Origin: Microbacteriaceae bacterium PS02066
Lineage (GTDB): Bacteria; Actinomycetota; Actinomycetes; Actinomycetales; Microbacteriaceae
DNA length: 36,418 nt
Direction of reading: 5' to 3'
Assembly: GCA_029959545.1 (NCBI GenBank)
Contig: JASCPH010000033.1
Coordinates: 1 to 36,418 of the forward strand
Shown here: one piece after another, positions 9,078 to 17,304 of the stretch
Position numbering within the stretch: position 1 is the stretch's first letter
Layout: each line of letters begins with the position of its first letter
The notes under the pieces: generated by a model
Databases searched by the model: none
What the model saw: the letters and a program-made list of their open reading frames with translations, nothing else
What the model was told of the DNA's origin: nothing
Made by a program: the position numbers and the translations under genes

Positions 9078-11114
9078 ATGGCGTCCGTCAATCCGTTGCT
9101 CTCTTCGCCCGTCCTCCCGTACGCGCTTCCCGACTACGCCGCGATCGATCCCGAGCACTACCTGCCCGCGTTCGACGAAGCGTTTCGTGAGCACCGTGCG
9201 GAGGTCGAGCGGATCGCGTCCCAGACGGCACCCCCGACGTTCGAGAACACGCTCGTCGCCCTCGAGCGCGCGGGCGAGACGCTCGACCGGGTGAGTCGGA
9301 CGTTCTTCACCGTCTCTTCGGCCGACGCCACTCCCGCCATCCAGGCGATCGAGGAGGAGCTCGCGCCCCTCCTCTCCGCTCACGGCGACGCCATCCGACT
9401 CGACGAGCGGCTCTACGCCCGGGTGAGCGTGCTCCACGACGTGCGCGACACGCTGGATCTGGATGCGGAGTCGCTGCGACTGCTCACGCGCACCTATCGC
9501 GAACTCACCCTGGCAGGCGCCGGGCTCTCCCCCGACGACAAGCGACGCCTGGTAGAGATCAACACGCGACTGTCGACACTGACCACGACCTTCGAGAAGC
9601 ACCTGCTCGCCGACACGAACGAGCTCGCCGTGCAGGTGAGCGACGAGCGGGAGCTGGAGGGGCTCGCCGCAGGCGAACGGTCCGCCGCAGCGAGAGCCGC
9701 CGAACAGCGCGGATGGGACGGCTGGTTGATCACGCTGCCGCTGTTCACGGGGCACCCCTGGCTGGCGTCGCTCGCCGACCGCTCCGTGCGCGAGCGCATC
9801 ATGACTGCGTCCCGCGCCCGGGGCGGGCGTGGCGGCGACAACGACAACAGCACAACGGTGCGTGAGATCGTGCGCCTCCGGGCGGAGCGCGCGGCGCTTC
9901 TCGGTTTTCCCACGCACGCGGCCGCCGTCACGGCAGATCAGACCGCCGGCTCCCCCGAAGCCGTCGCTGAGCTGCTGCGGCGCCTGGCGGTGCCTGCATC
10001 CCGCAATGCCGCCGCCGAGAAAGCGGAACGCGCCGAGGTCTCCGGCATCGCCGACCTCGCGGCGCACGACTGGGCCTTCGCAACCGAGCAGGTGCGCGCG
10101 ACGCAGCTGGATATCGACACGGCGGGGCTCCGTCCCTGGTTCGAGGCCGAACGCGTGCTGCGCGACGGCGTCTTCGCCGCCGCCACCGCGCTCTACGGCA
10201 TCACCTTCACCGAGCGACACGACCTCGTGGCGTACCACCCCGGCGCGCGGGTCTTCGAGGTGTTCGAAGAGGACGGGACGGGTCTCGGGCTCTACATCCT
10301 CGATCTCTACACGCGCGACACGAAGCGCGGCGGCGCGTGGATGAACTCCATCGTGACCCCGTCCGAGCTGCGCCGGTCAGCGCCCGTCGTCGTGAACAAC
10401 CTCAATGTGTCCGACCCGGGCCAAGGCCAGCCGACGCTGCTGACCCTCGACGAGGTGACCACTCTCTTCCACGAGTTCGGCCATGCGCTTCACGGACTCT
10501 TCGCTCGCACGCGGTACCCCCACTTCGCGGGGACGGCAGTGTTCCGCGACTTCGTCGAGTTCCCGAGCCAGGTCAATGAGATGTGGATGCTCGCACCCGG
10601 CGTCGTCGAGAACTATGCCCGCCACATCGAGACCGATGAGCCCCTGACCGCAGAGGTGATCGAGCGGCTCTCCGCATCCGGGACGTTCGATCAGGGGTTC
10701 GCGACGAGCGAGTACCTCGCGGCGGCCTGGCTCGACCTGGCCTGGCACTCGTTGAGCGTCGAGGACGCGGCGGCAGAGATAGACGTCGCGGACTTCGAAC
10801 GCCAGGCTCTGGAGGACATCGGCCTCACGGAGCCCGCCGTGCCCCCGCGCTACTCCACGACCTACTTCGCCCACGTCTTCTCCGGCGGCTACAGTGCCGG
10901 CTACTACTCGTACATCTGGAGCGAGGTGCTCGACGCGGATACCGTCGAGTGGTTCGGAGAGAACGGCGGCCTCGATCGAGCCGCGGGCGAGCGGTTCCGC
11001 CGTCGGCTGCTCGGCGTCGGCGGCGCGAAGGACCCGCTCGAGGCGTACCGCGACTTCCGCGGACGCGACGCCGCGATCGAGCCGCTGCTGCGACGCCGCG
11101 GCCTGGGCGCCTGA
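9078..11114 (+). CDS. M3 family zinc metallopeptidase (peptidyl-dipeptidase Dcp / oligopeptidase A type)
   Basis: Cytoplasmic thimet-oligopeptidase-like enzyme that degrades short peptides, probably finishing the products of proteases such as ClpP. The 678-aa protein has the zinc motif HEFGH at residues 465-469 (in LFHEFGHALHG), with the third ligand Glu494 in FVEFPSQ, all in the expected C-terminal half. The long helical N-terminal lid (residues 1-230) is typical of the family. There is no signal peptide. The start is supported by a TANNNT box six bases upstream (leaderless). The gene is convergent with clpX, 30 bases apart. Dcp and OpdA cannot be told apart from motifs alone. Confidence 0.93.
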   Translation: MASVNPLLSSPVLPYALPDYAAIDPEHYLPAFDEAFREHRAEVERIASQTAPPTFENTLVALERAGETLDRVSRTFFTVSSADATPAIQAIEEELAPLLSAHGDAIRLDERLYARVSVLHDVRDTLDLDAESLRLLTRTYRELTLAGAGLSPDDKRRLVEINTRLSTLTTTFEKHLLADTNELAVQVSDERELEGLAAGERSAAARAAEQRGWDGWLITLPLFTGHPWLASLADRSVRERIMTASRARGGRGGDNDNSTTVREIVRLRAERAALLGFPTHAAAVTADQTAGSPEAVAELLRRLAVPASRNAAAEKAERAEVSGIADLAAHDWAFATEQVRATQLDIDTAGLRPWFEAERVLRDGVFAAATALYGITFTERHDLVAYHPGARVFEVFEEDGTGLGLYILDLYTRDTKRGGAWMNSIVTPSELRRSAPVVVNNLNVSDPGQGQPTLLTLDEVTTLFHEFGHALHGLFARTRYPHFAGTAVFRDFVEFPSQVNEMWMLAPGVVENYARHIETDEPLTAEVIERLSASGTFDQGFATSEYLAAAWLDLAWHSLSVEDAAAEIDVADFERQALEDIGLTEPAVPPRYSTTYFAHVFSGGYSAGYYSYIWSEVLDADTVEWFGENGGLDRAAGERFRRRLLGVGGAKDPLEAYRDFRGRDAAIEPLLRRRGLGA

Positions 11115-11126
11115 GGCGTCAGCGCC
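11106..11126 (+). terminator. Weak hairpin at the 3' end of the M3 peptidase gene
   Basis: GGCGC-C-TGA pairs with TCA-GCGCC (one bulge) across the stop codon. There is no T-run. It is a possible bidirectional terminator between the convergent peptidase and clpX genes. Confidence 0.3.
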
Positions 11127-11144
11127 AGCCGAGCAGGTGGCGGA

Positions 11145-12413
11145 TCAAGCGGTCTTGCGCTTCTGACGCAACACCAGAGTGGGTGCCGCGCCGTCCTCGA
11201 CCGCCGCGCGGGTGACGACGACCTTCGCGACATCCTCGCTGGAGGGAATCTCGAACATGATCGGACCGAGCACATCTTCGAGGATCGCGCGGAGGCCGCG
11301 GGCACCGGTCTTGCGAGAGACGGCCAGCTCGGCGATCGCCTCGAGGGCGTCACGTTCGAAGTCCAGCTCCACATCGTCAAGCTCGAACATGCGCTGGTAC
11401 TGCTTCACGAGGGCATTCTTCGGCTCGGTCAGGATCTCCATGAGAGCCTCGCGGTCGAGCGGTGAGACTGCCGCGACGACGGGAAGTCGGCCGATGAACT
11501 CGGGAATCAGGCCGAACTTGTGCAGGTCTTCGGGCAGCACCTCACTGAAGAGGTCGGGTCCGTCGTCCTTGCGCTGCAGCGGCGCGCCGAAGCCGACGCC
11601 GTGCTTTCCGACACGGGCCGAGACGATCTCCTCGAGCCCCGCGAAGGCACCGGCCACGATGAACAGCACATTCGTCGTGTCGATCTGGATGAACTCCTGA
11701 TGCGGGTGCTTGCGCCCGCCCTGCGGCGGAACCGAGGCGACCGTGCCCTCGAGGATCTTCAGCAGCGCCTGCTGCACACCCTCGCCGGAGACATCACGCG
11801 TGATGGAGGGGTTCTCGGCCTTGCGGGCGATCTTGTCGACCTCGTCGATGTAGATGATCCCGGTCTCGGCACGTTTCGTGTCGAAGTCGGCAGCCTGCAG
11901 CAGCTTGAGAAGGATGTTCTCGACGTCTTCGCCCACGTAGCCCGCTTCGGTCAGCGCGGTGGCGTCGGCGACGGCGAAGGGCACGTTGAGACGCTTGGCG
12001 AGCGTCTGGGCGAGGTACGTCTTGCCGCATCCGGTCGGGCCGAGCATCAGGATGTTGCTCTTGGCGATCTCGACCTCATCGGCTCGCTGGTCGGCCGAGA
12101 TGATCGTTCCCTGGGCGCGCACGCGCTTGTAGTGGTTGTAGACCGCGACGGACAGGGCGCGCTTGGCCTGCTCCTGCCCCACGACGTAGTCCTCGAGGAA
12201 CGAGAAGATCTCGCGCGGCTTCGGCAGATCGAACTCAGCGACCTCGCCGGAGGTCTGCTCGGCCATGCGCTCTTCGATGATCTCGTTGCACAGCTCGACG
12301 CACTCGTCGCAGATGTACACACCGGGGCCAGCGATGAGCTGCTGCACCTGCTTCTGGCTCTTGCCGCAGAAGGAGCACTTGAACAGGTCGGCGCTCTCAC
12401 CGATTCGTGCCAT
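11145..12413 (-). CDS. clpX: ClpX, ATP-dependent unfoldase of the Clp protease
   Basis: AAA+ unfoldase that recognises tagged proteins and feeds them into ClpP. The 422-aa protein carries the N-terminal zinc-binding domain (Cys13, Cys16, Cys35, Cys38), Walker A GPTGCGKT (125-132), Walker [10 protein letters not shown] (186-194) and the C-terminal small domain. A purine-rich GGGGGGAAGAGAGG precedes the ATG. It is transcribed in the same direction as clpP2, but a hairpin at 12512-12545 and a -10-like box at 12453-12458 suggest it also has its own promoter. Confidence 0.98.
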   Translation of the reverse strand: MARIGESADLFKCSFCGKSQKQVQQLIAGPGVYICDECVELCNEIIEERMAEQTSGEVAEFDLPKPREIFSFLEDYVVGQEQAKRALSVAVYNHYKRVRAQGTIISADQRADEVEIAKSNILMLGPTGCGKTYLAQTLAKRLNVPFAVADATALTEAGYVGEDVENILLKLLQAADFDTKRAETGIIYIDEVDKIARKAENPSITRDVSGEGVQQALLKILEGTVASVPPQGGRKHPHQEFIQIDTTNVLFIVAGAFAGLEEIVSARVGKHGVGFGAPLQRKDDGPDLFSEVLPEDLHKFGLIPEFIGRLPVVAAVSPLDREALMEILTEPKNALVKQYQRMFELDDVELDFERDALEAIAELAVSRKTGARGLRAILEDVLGPIMFEIPSSEDVAKVVVTRAAVEDGAAPTLVLRQKRKTA

Positions 12414-12452
12414 GATGCCTCTCTTCCCCCCGGATAGCTGCGCGGTACATCG

Positions 12453-12458
12453 AGCCTA
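12453..12458 (-). promoter_or_regulatory. Candidate -10 box for clpX
   Basis: TAGGCT on the minus strand lies 39 bases before the clpX ATG, downstream of the clpP2 hairpin. There is no convincing -35 hexamer. Confidence 0.35.
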
Positions 12459-12511
12459 ACCGGAGTCGAGGACAACGGTCGTATTGCGCGTCAGGATGTG
12501 TGCAGACACGG

Positions 12512-12545
12512 CGACGCCCCGATCCTCGTTCGGACCGGGGCGTCG
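12512..12545 (-). terminator. Hairpin between clpP2 and clpX
   Basis: Arms CGACGCCCCG (12512-12521) and CGGGGCGTCG (12536-12545) pair perfectly, and pairing extends further inward with one mismatch. It sits 15 bases after the clpP2 stop. No clear U-tract follows, so read-through into clpX is possible. Confidence 0.65.
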
Positions 12546-12559
12546 ACTCTGACACGACG

Positions 12560-13237
12560 TCAGCTCGTGAGAGCAGCGGGCGTGCGCTTGCGCGTGGTCA
12601 GCACCTGGTCGACCAGGCCGTACTCGACGGCGGTCTCGGCGGAGAGGATCTTGTCGCGGTCGATGTCGCGGTTGACCTCCTCCTTGGTGCGGTGCGAGTG
12701 CTTCGCGAGGGTCTCCTCGAGCCAGGTGCGCATCCGGAGGATCTCCGCCGCCTGGATCTCGATGTCGGAGGCCTGGCCGTGGCCCGCCTCGCCCATCGCG
12801 GGCTGGTGGATCAGGATGCGCGCGTTGGGCAACGCCAAACGCTTGCCGGGCGCGCCGGCGGCGAGCAGCACGGCCGCGGCCGAGGCGGCCTGACCGAGCA
12901 CGACGGTCTGGATCTGCGGCGACACGTACTGCATCGTGTCGTAGATCGCGGTCATGGCCGTGAACGAGCCGCCGGGCGAGTTGATGTACATGATGATGTC
13001 GCGGTCGGGGTCCTGGGACTCGAGCACGAGCAGCTGGGCCATCACGTCATCCGCGGACGCGTCGTCGACCTGGACACCCAGGAAGATGACGCGGTCCTCG
13101 AACAGCTTGTTGTACGGATCCTGGCGCTTGTAGCCGTAGGCCGTGCGCTCCTCGAACTGGGGCAGCACGTAGCGGCTCGACGGCATCTGCAGTCCCTGCG
13201 GCGTGTGGGCCGCGGCGCCGAAAGTGGGAATGTTCAT
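12560..13237 (-). CDS. clpP2: ClpP protease subunit (ClpP2-like)
   Basis: Serine protease subunit of the Clp complex. The 225-aa protein has catalytic Ser119 (GQAASAA), His144 (ILIHQP) and Asp195 (IDRDK). Actinobacteria form mixed rings from two ClpP types; the second gene position and the longer N-terminus make this the ClpP2 counterpart. The N-terminal ~20 residues (MNIPTFGAAAHTPQGLQ) look like the propeptide removed on maturation. The ATG at 13237 has an AGAGAG upstream; the frame is open to 13369, but the extension is an antisense-like Ser/Thr/Arg stretch inside clpP1. It starts 28 bases after the clpP1 stop. Confidence 0.96.
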   Translation of the reverse strand: MNIPTFGAAAHTPQGLQMPSSRYVLPQFEERTAYGYKRQDPYNKLFEDRVIFLGVQVDDASADDVMAQLLVLESQDPDRDIIMYINSPGGSFTAMTAIYDTMQYVSPQIQTVVLGQAASAAAVLLAAGAPGKRLALPNARILIHQPAMGEAGHGQASDIEIQAAEILRMRTWLEETLAKHSHRTKEEVNRDIDRDKILSAETAVEYGLVDQVLTTRKRTPAALTS

Positions 13238-13265
13238 TCGGGTTCTCTCTTCTCGCCGTCGCTCG

Positions 13266-13850
13266 TCAGTTCGCCGTGCCGCCGCCGCCGACGACGTCGG
13301 TCGCGGACTCGCGGATGTGGTCGACGAAACCGTACTCGAGCGCTTCGTCGGCCGTGAACCAGCGGTCACGGTCGCCGTCCTCGTTGATCTGCTCGACGGA
13401 CTTGCCCGTCTGCGCCGCCGTGATCTCCGCCAAGCGGTTCTTCATCGACACGATGAGCTGTGCCTGCGTCTGGATGTCGCTGGCGGTACCGCCGAATCCG
13501 CCGTGCGGCTGGTGGAGCAGCACACGAGCGTTCGGCGTGATGTAGCGCTTGCCCTTGGTGCCGGCGGTCAGCAGCAGCTGACCCATCGAGGCCGCCATGC
13601 CGATGCCGACGGTGACGATGTCGTTGGGCACGAACTGCATGGTGTCGTAGATGGCCATGCCTGCCGTGATCGACCCACCGGGCGAGTTGATGTAGAGGTA
13701 GATGTCCTTCTGCGAGTCCTCGGCGGCGAGCAGCAGGATCTTCGCGCAGATCTCGTTGGCGTTCTCATCCCGCACCTCGGATCCGAGCCAGATGATGCGG
13801 TCCTTCAGCAGCCTGTCGAAGACGCTTGTCGCGACAAGGGGGTCGGCCAT
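13266..13850 (-). CDS. clpP1: ClpP protease subunit (ClpP1-like)
   Basis: Serine protease subunit that pairs with ClpP2 in a heteromeric barrel. The 194-aa protein has Ser88 (GMAASMG), His113 (LLHQPHGG) and Asp162 (DRDRW) and ends in a Gly-rich tail GGGGTAN. The start is the ATG at 13850, because AGGAG lies five bases upstream of it; the GTG at 13856 would touch the Shine-Dalgarno sequence. A -10-like TAGATT (13881-13886) overlaps the stop of the upstream TPR gene, so clpP1P2 may have its own promoter. Confidence 0.96.
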   Translation of the reverse strand: MADPLVATSVFDRLLKDRIIWLGSEVRDENANEICAKILLLAAEDSQKDIYLYINSPGGSITAGMAIYDTMQFVPNDIVTVGIGMAASMGQLLLTAGTKGKRYITPNARVLLHQPHGGFGGTASDIQTQAQLIVSMKNRLAEITAAQTGKSVEQINEDGDRDRWFTADEALEYGFVDHIRESATDVVGGGGTAN

Positions 13851-13880
13851 GTTCACTCCTGTTCGGTGATCGTGAGAACG

Positions 13881-13886
13881 AATCTA
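13881..13886 (-). promoter_or_regulatory. Candidate -10 box for clpP1P2
   Basis: TAGATT on the minus strand overlaps the last codon region of the TPR gene and lies 31 bases before the clpP1 ATG. No good -35 is visible. Confidence 0.4.
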
Positions 13887-14417
13887 CCGGCGCACTTCGG
13901 ACCCCTCGCCCGTGTTCGCCGTCGGCATACGCTCCGGCGCATGAACGAGTTCAGCGGCGTATCCGCGCACGGATCGCTGGTAACGCGGAAGGTGCGGAGC
14001 CAGCGTTTCGAGCACGATCGCGAGACCCTCGCGTTCCCGATGCGACGACGCCAGCGCGAGCGCGTAGAAGGCTGCCGCCGCATCCCTCATACCGCCCGCT
14101 TCGACCGTGCGGTACTCGTTCTCCAGCAGGGCGAGGCTCTCGTCGAGCTTGCCGAGGTTGCGGATGGTGCTCGCGAGCTGGATGACGGCCCGTGTGCGCC
14201 GTTCGGGGTCGAGCCCCGCAGCCAGCGCGGCGCGGTACAGCGGTTCGGCCTCGATCTCGCGACCCGCGGAGTCGTACGCTCCGGCGCGCTCGAACAGGGC
14301 GACAGCGTCTCCGGCGTCGCACTCGCTCGCCAGACGCTCGATCTCGTCGATGCGGGCCTCGTCGCTGAGCGACTCGTCGTCCCACACGGCGTCGACGCGT
14401 GTCTGCCAGTCGGTCAT
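13884..14417 (-). CDS. Tetratricopeptide-repeat protein (TPR_5-like)
   Basis: 177-aa, mostly helical soluble protein. Repeating helix pairs (ALFERAGAYDSAGREIEAEPLYRAAL; then TIRNLGKLDESLALLENEY) have the spacing of TPR units, similar to the short TPR_5 proteins of actinobacteria and firmicutes. It probably binds another protein; the partner is unknown. GGAGGAG lies just upstream of the ATG. It sits between tig and clpP1, so a link to protein quality control is possible but not shown. A hairpin separates it from tig. Confidence 0.8.
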   Translation of the reverse strand: MTDWQTRVDAVWDDESLSDEARIDEIERLASECDAGDAVALFERAGAYDSAGREIEAEPLYRAALAAGLDPERRTRAVIQLASTIRNLGKLDESLALLENEYRTVEAGGMRDAAAAFYALALASSHREREGLAIVLETLAPHLPRYQRSVRGYAAELVHAPERMPTANTGEGSEVRR

Positions 14418-14437
14418 GATTTCTCTCCTCCGGGACG

Positions 14438-14471
14438 ACGAAGGGCGGATGCTTCCGCATCCGCCCTTCGT
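14438..14471 (-). terminator. Terminator hairpin after trigger factor
   Basis: A perfect 15-bp stem (14438-14452 with 14457-14471) with a TTCC loop starts 12 bases after the tig stop. No U-tract on the minus strand. Confidence 0.75.
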
Positions 14472-14482
14472 ACCGGCGCGTC

Positions 14483-15931
14483 TTACTCGGCGTCGGCCTT
14501 CTTGGCCGGGGCCTTCTTCGCGGCGGGCTTCTTGGCCGCCGCCTTCTTCGCGGGCTTGGCCTCTTCTGCGGCAGGCTCGTCTTCGGCGTCTGCAGCGGCG
14601 TCGGCGATCTCCTCTGCCTCCTCGACGACGTCGGCCTCAGCGGCCGGCTCGTCCTCGACGGCAATGAAGCCGGTGAGGTCGACGGGCTTGCCGTCGGTGT
14701 CGACGACGTTCACACGGCCGAGCGCGATCGCAAGGGCCTTGTTGCGGGCGACCTCGCCGATCAGGGCCGGCAGCTGGTTGCCCTGCTGCAGCGCGTTCAC
14801 GAAGTCCTGCGGAGCCATGCCGTACTGCGCGGCCGACTGGATCAGGTACTGGGTCAGCTCGTCCTGCGACACCTGAACGTTCGCCTCTTCGGCGATCTTG
14901 TCGAGCAGCACCTGCGTGCGGAACTGCTTCTCGCTCGCCTCGGTGACCTCGGCGCGGTGCTCGTCGTCCTCGAGGCGACCCTCACCCTCGAGGTGGGCGT
15001 GCACCTCGTCCTCGACCAGCTTCGGCGGCACGGGGATGTCGACCTTCTCGAGCAGGACCTCGACGAGCTTGTCGCGCGCGGCGGCGCCCTGCGTGAAGTT
15101 CGACTGCTGGGCGACACGCTCGGAGAGGCTCGCGCGCAGCTCGTCGATCGTGTCGAACTCGCTCGCCATCTGGGCGAAGTCGTCGTCGGCGTCAGGCAGC
15201 TCGCGCTCCTTGACGGCCTTGACGCTGACCGAGACCTCGGCCTCTTCGCCTGCGTGGTCGCCGCCGACCAGCTTCGAGCGGAAGGTGGTGTCCTCACCGG
15301 CGGTGAGGGACTCGATGGCTTCGTCGATGCCCTCGAGCAGCTCGCCCGAGCCGACCTCGTAGGAGACGCCCTCGGCGCGATCGATCTCGTTGCCGTCGAT
15401 CGTGGCGACGAGGTCGAGCTCGACGAAGTCGCCCTTCGCGGCGGGACGCTCGACCGTGACGAGCGTGCCGAAGCGCGCGCGGAGGTTGTCGAGCTCGGCG
15501 TCGATGGCCGCTTCATCCGTGGCCACGGCGTCGACGATGATCTCGAGGCCCTCGTAGGCGGGCAGCTCGAAGTCGGGGCGGACGTCGACCTCGACGGTGA
15601 CCTTCAGGTCGCCGGAGAAGTCGCTGACCTCGGGGAGGGCGACGATGTCGGCCTCGGGACGGCCCACGACGCGCAGACCCTGCTCGGCGACCGCTTCGCG
15701 GTAGAACCCGTCGAGGCCCTCGTTGACGGCGTGCTCGAGCACCGCGCCGCGCCCGATGCGCTGATCGATGATCGGTGCAGGGACCTTGCCCTTGCGGAAG
15801 CCGGGGATCTGGACGTCCTGAGCGATGTGCTCGTACGCGTGAGCGATCGAGGGCTTGAGCTCCTCGGGCGAGACCGAGATCTCGAGCTTCACCCGGGTCG
15901 GGGTGAGCTTCTCGACGGTGCTAGTGACCAT
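14483..15931 (-). CDS. tig: Trigger factor, ribosome-associated chaperone and peptidyl-prolyl isomerase
   Basis: First chaperone met by nascent chains. The 482-aa protein has the ribosome-docking signature GFRKGKVP in the N-terminal domain (about residues 44-51), an FKBP-type PPIase domain (about 150-240) and the helical substrate-binding C-terminus. The last ~27 residues are almost only Ala, Lys and Pro (repeats of AKKPAAKK), a disordered basic tail like those of actinobacterial DNA- or ribosome-binding proteins. AGGAG precedes the ATG. It lies downstream of tRNA-Pro on the same strand, with 67 bases between. Confidence 0.97.
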   Translation of the reverse strand: MVTSTVEKLTPTRVKLEISVSPEELKPSIAHAYEHIAQDVQIPGFRKGKVPAPIIDQRIGRGAVLEHAVNEGLDGFYREAVAEQGLRVVGRPEADIVALPEVSDFSGDLKVTVEVDVRPDFELPAYEGLEIIVDAVATDEAAIDAELDNLRARFGTLVTVERPAAKGDFVELDLVATIDGNEIDRAEGVSYEVGSGELLEGIDEAIESLTAGEDTTFRSKLVGGDHAGEEAEVSVSVKAVKERELPDADDDFAQMASEFDTIDELRASLSERVAQQSNFTQGAAARDKLVEVLLEKVDIPVPPKLVEDEVHAHLEGEGRLEDDEHRAEVTEASEKQFRTQVLLDKIAEEANVQVSQDELTQYLIQSAAQYGMAPQDFVNALQQGNQLPALIGEVARNKALAIALGRVNVVDTDGKPVDLTGFIAVEDEPAAEADVVEEAEEIADAAADAEDEPAAEEAKPAKKAAAKKPAAKKAPAKKADAE

Positions 15932-15998
15932 GCCTGTTGTTCTCCTCTATTCCGCGCCAACGCACGGTGGCTGAAGGTCTGGGGTCTTGGGGGCCGTG

Positions 15999-16072
15999 TC
16001 GGGGCGACAGGATTTGAACCTGCGGCCTCCCGCTCCCAAAGCGGGCGCTCTACCAAGCTGAGCTACGCCCCG
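15999..16072 (-). tRNA. tRNA-Pro (anticodon TGG)
   Basis: 74-nt cloverleaf on the minus strand: acceptor CGGGGCG/CGCCCCG, D-arm GCTC-AGCTTGGTA-GAGC, anticodon stem CCCGC/GCGGG with loop TTTGGGA (anticodon TGG), T-arm GCAGG-TTCAAAT-CCTGT. The discriminator base is A. CCA is not encoded. Confidence 0.98.
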
Positions 16073-16114
16073 GGCGGGCGGGCACGCGAACGTGCACCGG
16101 ATTCGGCCCCGAGA

Positions 16115-16143
16115 AGTCTAGCCGACGCTGCCCGCGCGTCGAA
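16115..16143 (-). promoter_or_regulatory. Promoter of tRNA-Pro
   Basis: On the minus strand TTCGAC (16138-16143) and TAGACT (16115-16120) are separated by 17 bases. They give a start near 16108, about 36 bases before the tRNA. Confidence 0.6.
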
Positions 16144-16162
16144 TCGACGTTGAGAACTCAGC

Positions 16163-16168
16163 TATGCT
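16163..16168 (+). promoter_or_regulatory. Candidate -10 box for tRNA-Gly
   Basis: TATGCT lies 28 bases before the tRNA and forms most of the 7-base loop of the inverted repeat CTCAGC/GCTGAG (16157-16162, 16170-16175). No clear -35. Confidence 0.45.
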
Positions 16169-16195
16169 TGCTGAGGTTGCGGCCGATGCCGCTCC

Positions 16196-16266
16196 GGGGA
16201 TGTAGCTCAATGGTAGAGCCTCAGTCTTCCAAACTGATTACGCGGGTTCGATTCCCGTCATCCCCT
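16196..16266 (+). tRNA. tRNA-Gly (anticodon TCC)
   Basis: 71-nt cloverleaf: acceptor GGGGATG/CATCCCC, D-arm GCTC-AATGGTA-GAGC, anticodon stem TCAGT/ACTGA with loop CTTCCAA (anticodon TCC), T-arm GCGGG-TTCGATT-CCCGT. The discriminator is T. CCA is not encoded. The last 12 bases plus 7 downstream bases recur at 16423-16441. Confidence 0.98.
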
Positions 16267-16273
16267 CCGACGA
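16255..16273 (+). repeat. tRNA-Gly 3'-end direct repeat, copy 1
   Basis: CCGTCATCCCCTCCGACGA covers the final 12 bases of tRNA-Gly and 7 bases beyond. An exact copy is at 16423-16441. The arrangement resembles attL/attR left by a tRNA-targeting integrase, but no integrase is present. Confidence 0.7.
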
Positions 16274-16309
16274 AGAACGCGGTCCGGCTCGCCCGGACCG
16301 CGTTCTTCG
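16271..16309 (+). terminator. Intrinsic terminator of tRNA-Gly
   Basis: A perfect 17-bp stem (16271-16287 with 16293-16309) is followed by TTTCTC. This is the best rho-independent terminator in the window. Confidence 0.9.
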
Positions 16310-16761
16310 TTTCTCGGTACTGCCGGGAATCGGACAGCAGGCGAAGCCTGCGTAGTTCGATGGGGCCCACGCCGCCAGAGGCTCCGCGCGCGGCGCAGCC
16401 GCGTGTGGAGAGGCGGTGGGGACCGTCATCCCCTCCGACGATGTGCGACAGGCGTCGAAACGCGTCCGTTCTGCAGGAGAAATGCCTCCCGCAGGAAGTT
16501 TCGCGCCGAATCGTCCTGCTCAGCGGCGATCTCCTGTCGACGCGATGCAGGCGTCTTCCCTGCGCGACACGCGGTCGGTTCGTGCGGCGAACGCGCAGAA
16601 GCGCGTGGGACGCCGCGACTACACCCGGCGACCCGCGCGACCAGCGTCGATCTGCCGCTGGATGTCGGCGCGGGCGCGCAACAGCTCGGAATCCGCTCCC
16701 GCCCGCTCAGGCAAGCGACCGCGACGCAACGTGATCGAAGTGGTGATCAGGGCGACCGTCG
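16310..16761. other. Gene-free stretch with hairpins and a possible gene scrap
   Basis: No convincing gene lies in these 452 bases. They contain hairpin GCAGGC-GAA-GCCTGC (16337-16351), a 13-bp hairpin with two G-U pairs (16382-16410), the second copy of the tRNA-Gly end (16423-16441) and an imperfect hairpin at 16469-16497. On the minus strand the frame ending at the TAG at 16619-16621 reads KLTTVALITTS and SELLRARADIQRQIDAGR with no start codon. It looks protein-like and may be the tail of a lost gene. Confidence 0.5.
16423..16441 (+). repeat. tRNA-Gly 3'-end direct repeat, copy 2
   Basis: Exact 19-bp copy of 16255-16273, 168 bp away. See copy 1. Confidence 0.7.
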
Positions 16762-17292
16762 TCAGCTTGCCGCGGCGTGACGCTCACTGTGCGCGAGGTA
16801 GGCCGCGGCGTTGCGTACCAGCCCCGCACGCTCGTCATCCGTCAGCGCACGCCGCACCTTGCCGGGCACACCGGCGACGAGGGAGCCGTCGGGAATCTCC
16901 GCCCCCTCGAGCACCACCGCTCCCCCGGCGATGAGGCAGCCGGCGCCGATCCGCGCACCGTTGAGCACGACGGCGCCCATGCCGATCAGACTCCCGTCGC
17001 CGATCGTGCAGCCGTGCACGACCGCGTTGTGCCCGATCGACACGTCCTCGCCGATGGTCACCGGATGCCCGCCGTCGACATGAACGCTCACCGAGTCCTG
17101 CACGTTGCTGCGGGCCCCGACCGTGATCGTGTCGCCGTCGGCGCGCAGCACCGCGTTGTACCAGACACTCGCGTTCTCTCCCAGACGTACCGCGCCGATG
17201 AGACGGGCACCGGCGGCGACGAAGGCGGATGCCGGCACCTCGGGCGCTGTATCGGCGAGGGCGATCACGGATGCGGCTTCCGAGACGGTCAT
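16762..17292 (-). CDS. Gamma-carbonic anhydrase-like hexapeptide-repeat protein
   Basis: 176-aa left-handed beta-helix protein of the YrdA/PaaY/gamma-carbonic anhydrase group. Hexapeptide repeats run from about residue 20 to 145, and GHNAVVHGC plus an earlier HVDGGH supply the three zinc histidines of the family. Family members range from CO2 hydration to thioesterase activity, so the reaction is not settled. The ATG has TAGGGT six bases upstream (leaderless). It follows the acyltransferase gene by 9 bases on the same strand yet seems to carry its own promoter there. Confidence 0.9.
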   Translation of the reverse strand: MTVSEAASVIALADTAPEVPASAFVAAGARLIGAVRLGENASVWYNAVLRADGDTITVGARSNVQDSVSVHVDGGHPVTIGEDVSIGHNAVVHGCTIGDGSLIGMGAVVLNGARIGAGCLIAGGAVVLEGAEIPDGSLVAGVPGKVRRALTDDERAGLVRNAAAYLAHSERHAAAS

Positions 17293-17298
17293 GCCCCG

Positions 17299-17304
17299 AC
17301 CCTA
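17299..17304 (-). promoter_or_regulatory. Leaderless-type -10 box of the gamma-CA gene
   Basis: TAGGGT on the minus strand, exactly six bases before the ATG at 17292; it overlaps the end of the acyltransferase gene. Confidence 0.55.

Noticed and set aside
16150..16734. 194-aa plus-strand open frame over tRNA-Gly
   Set aside because: Its SSMVEPQSSKLITRVRF segment is the well-known false translation of a tRNA. The minus-strand frame ending in GMTGIEPA is the same artefact.
17293..17301. Operon of the acyltransferase and gamma-CA genes
   Set aside because: They are only 9 bases apart, but the TAGGGT box six bases before the gamma-CA ATG argues for a separate promoter; cotranscription is not excluded.
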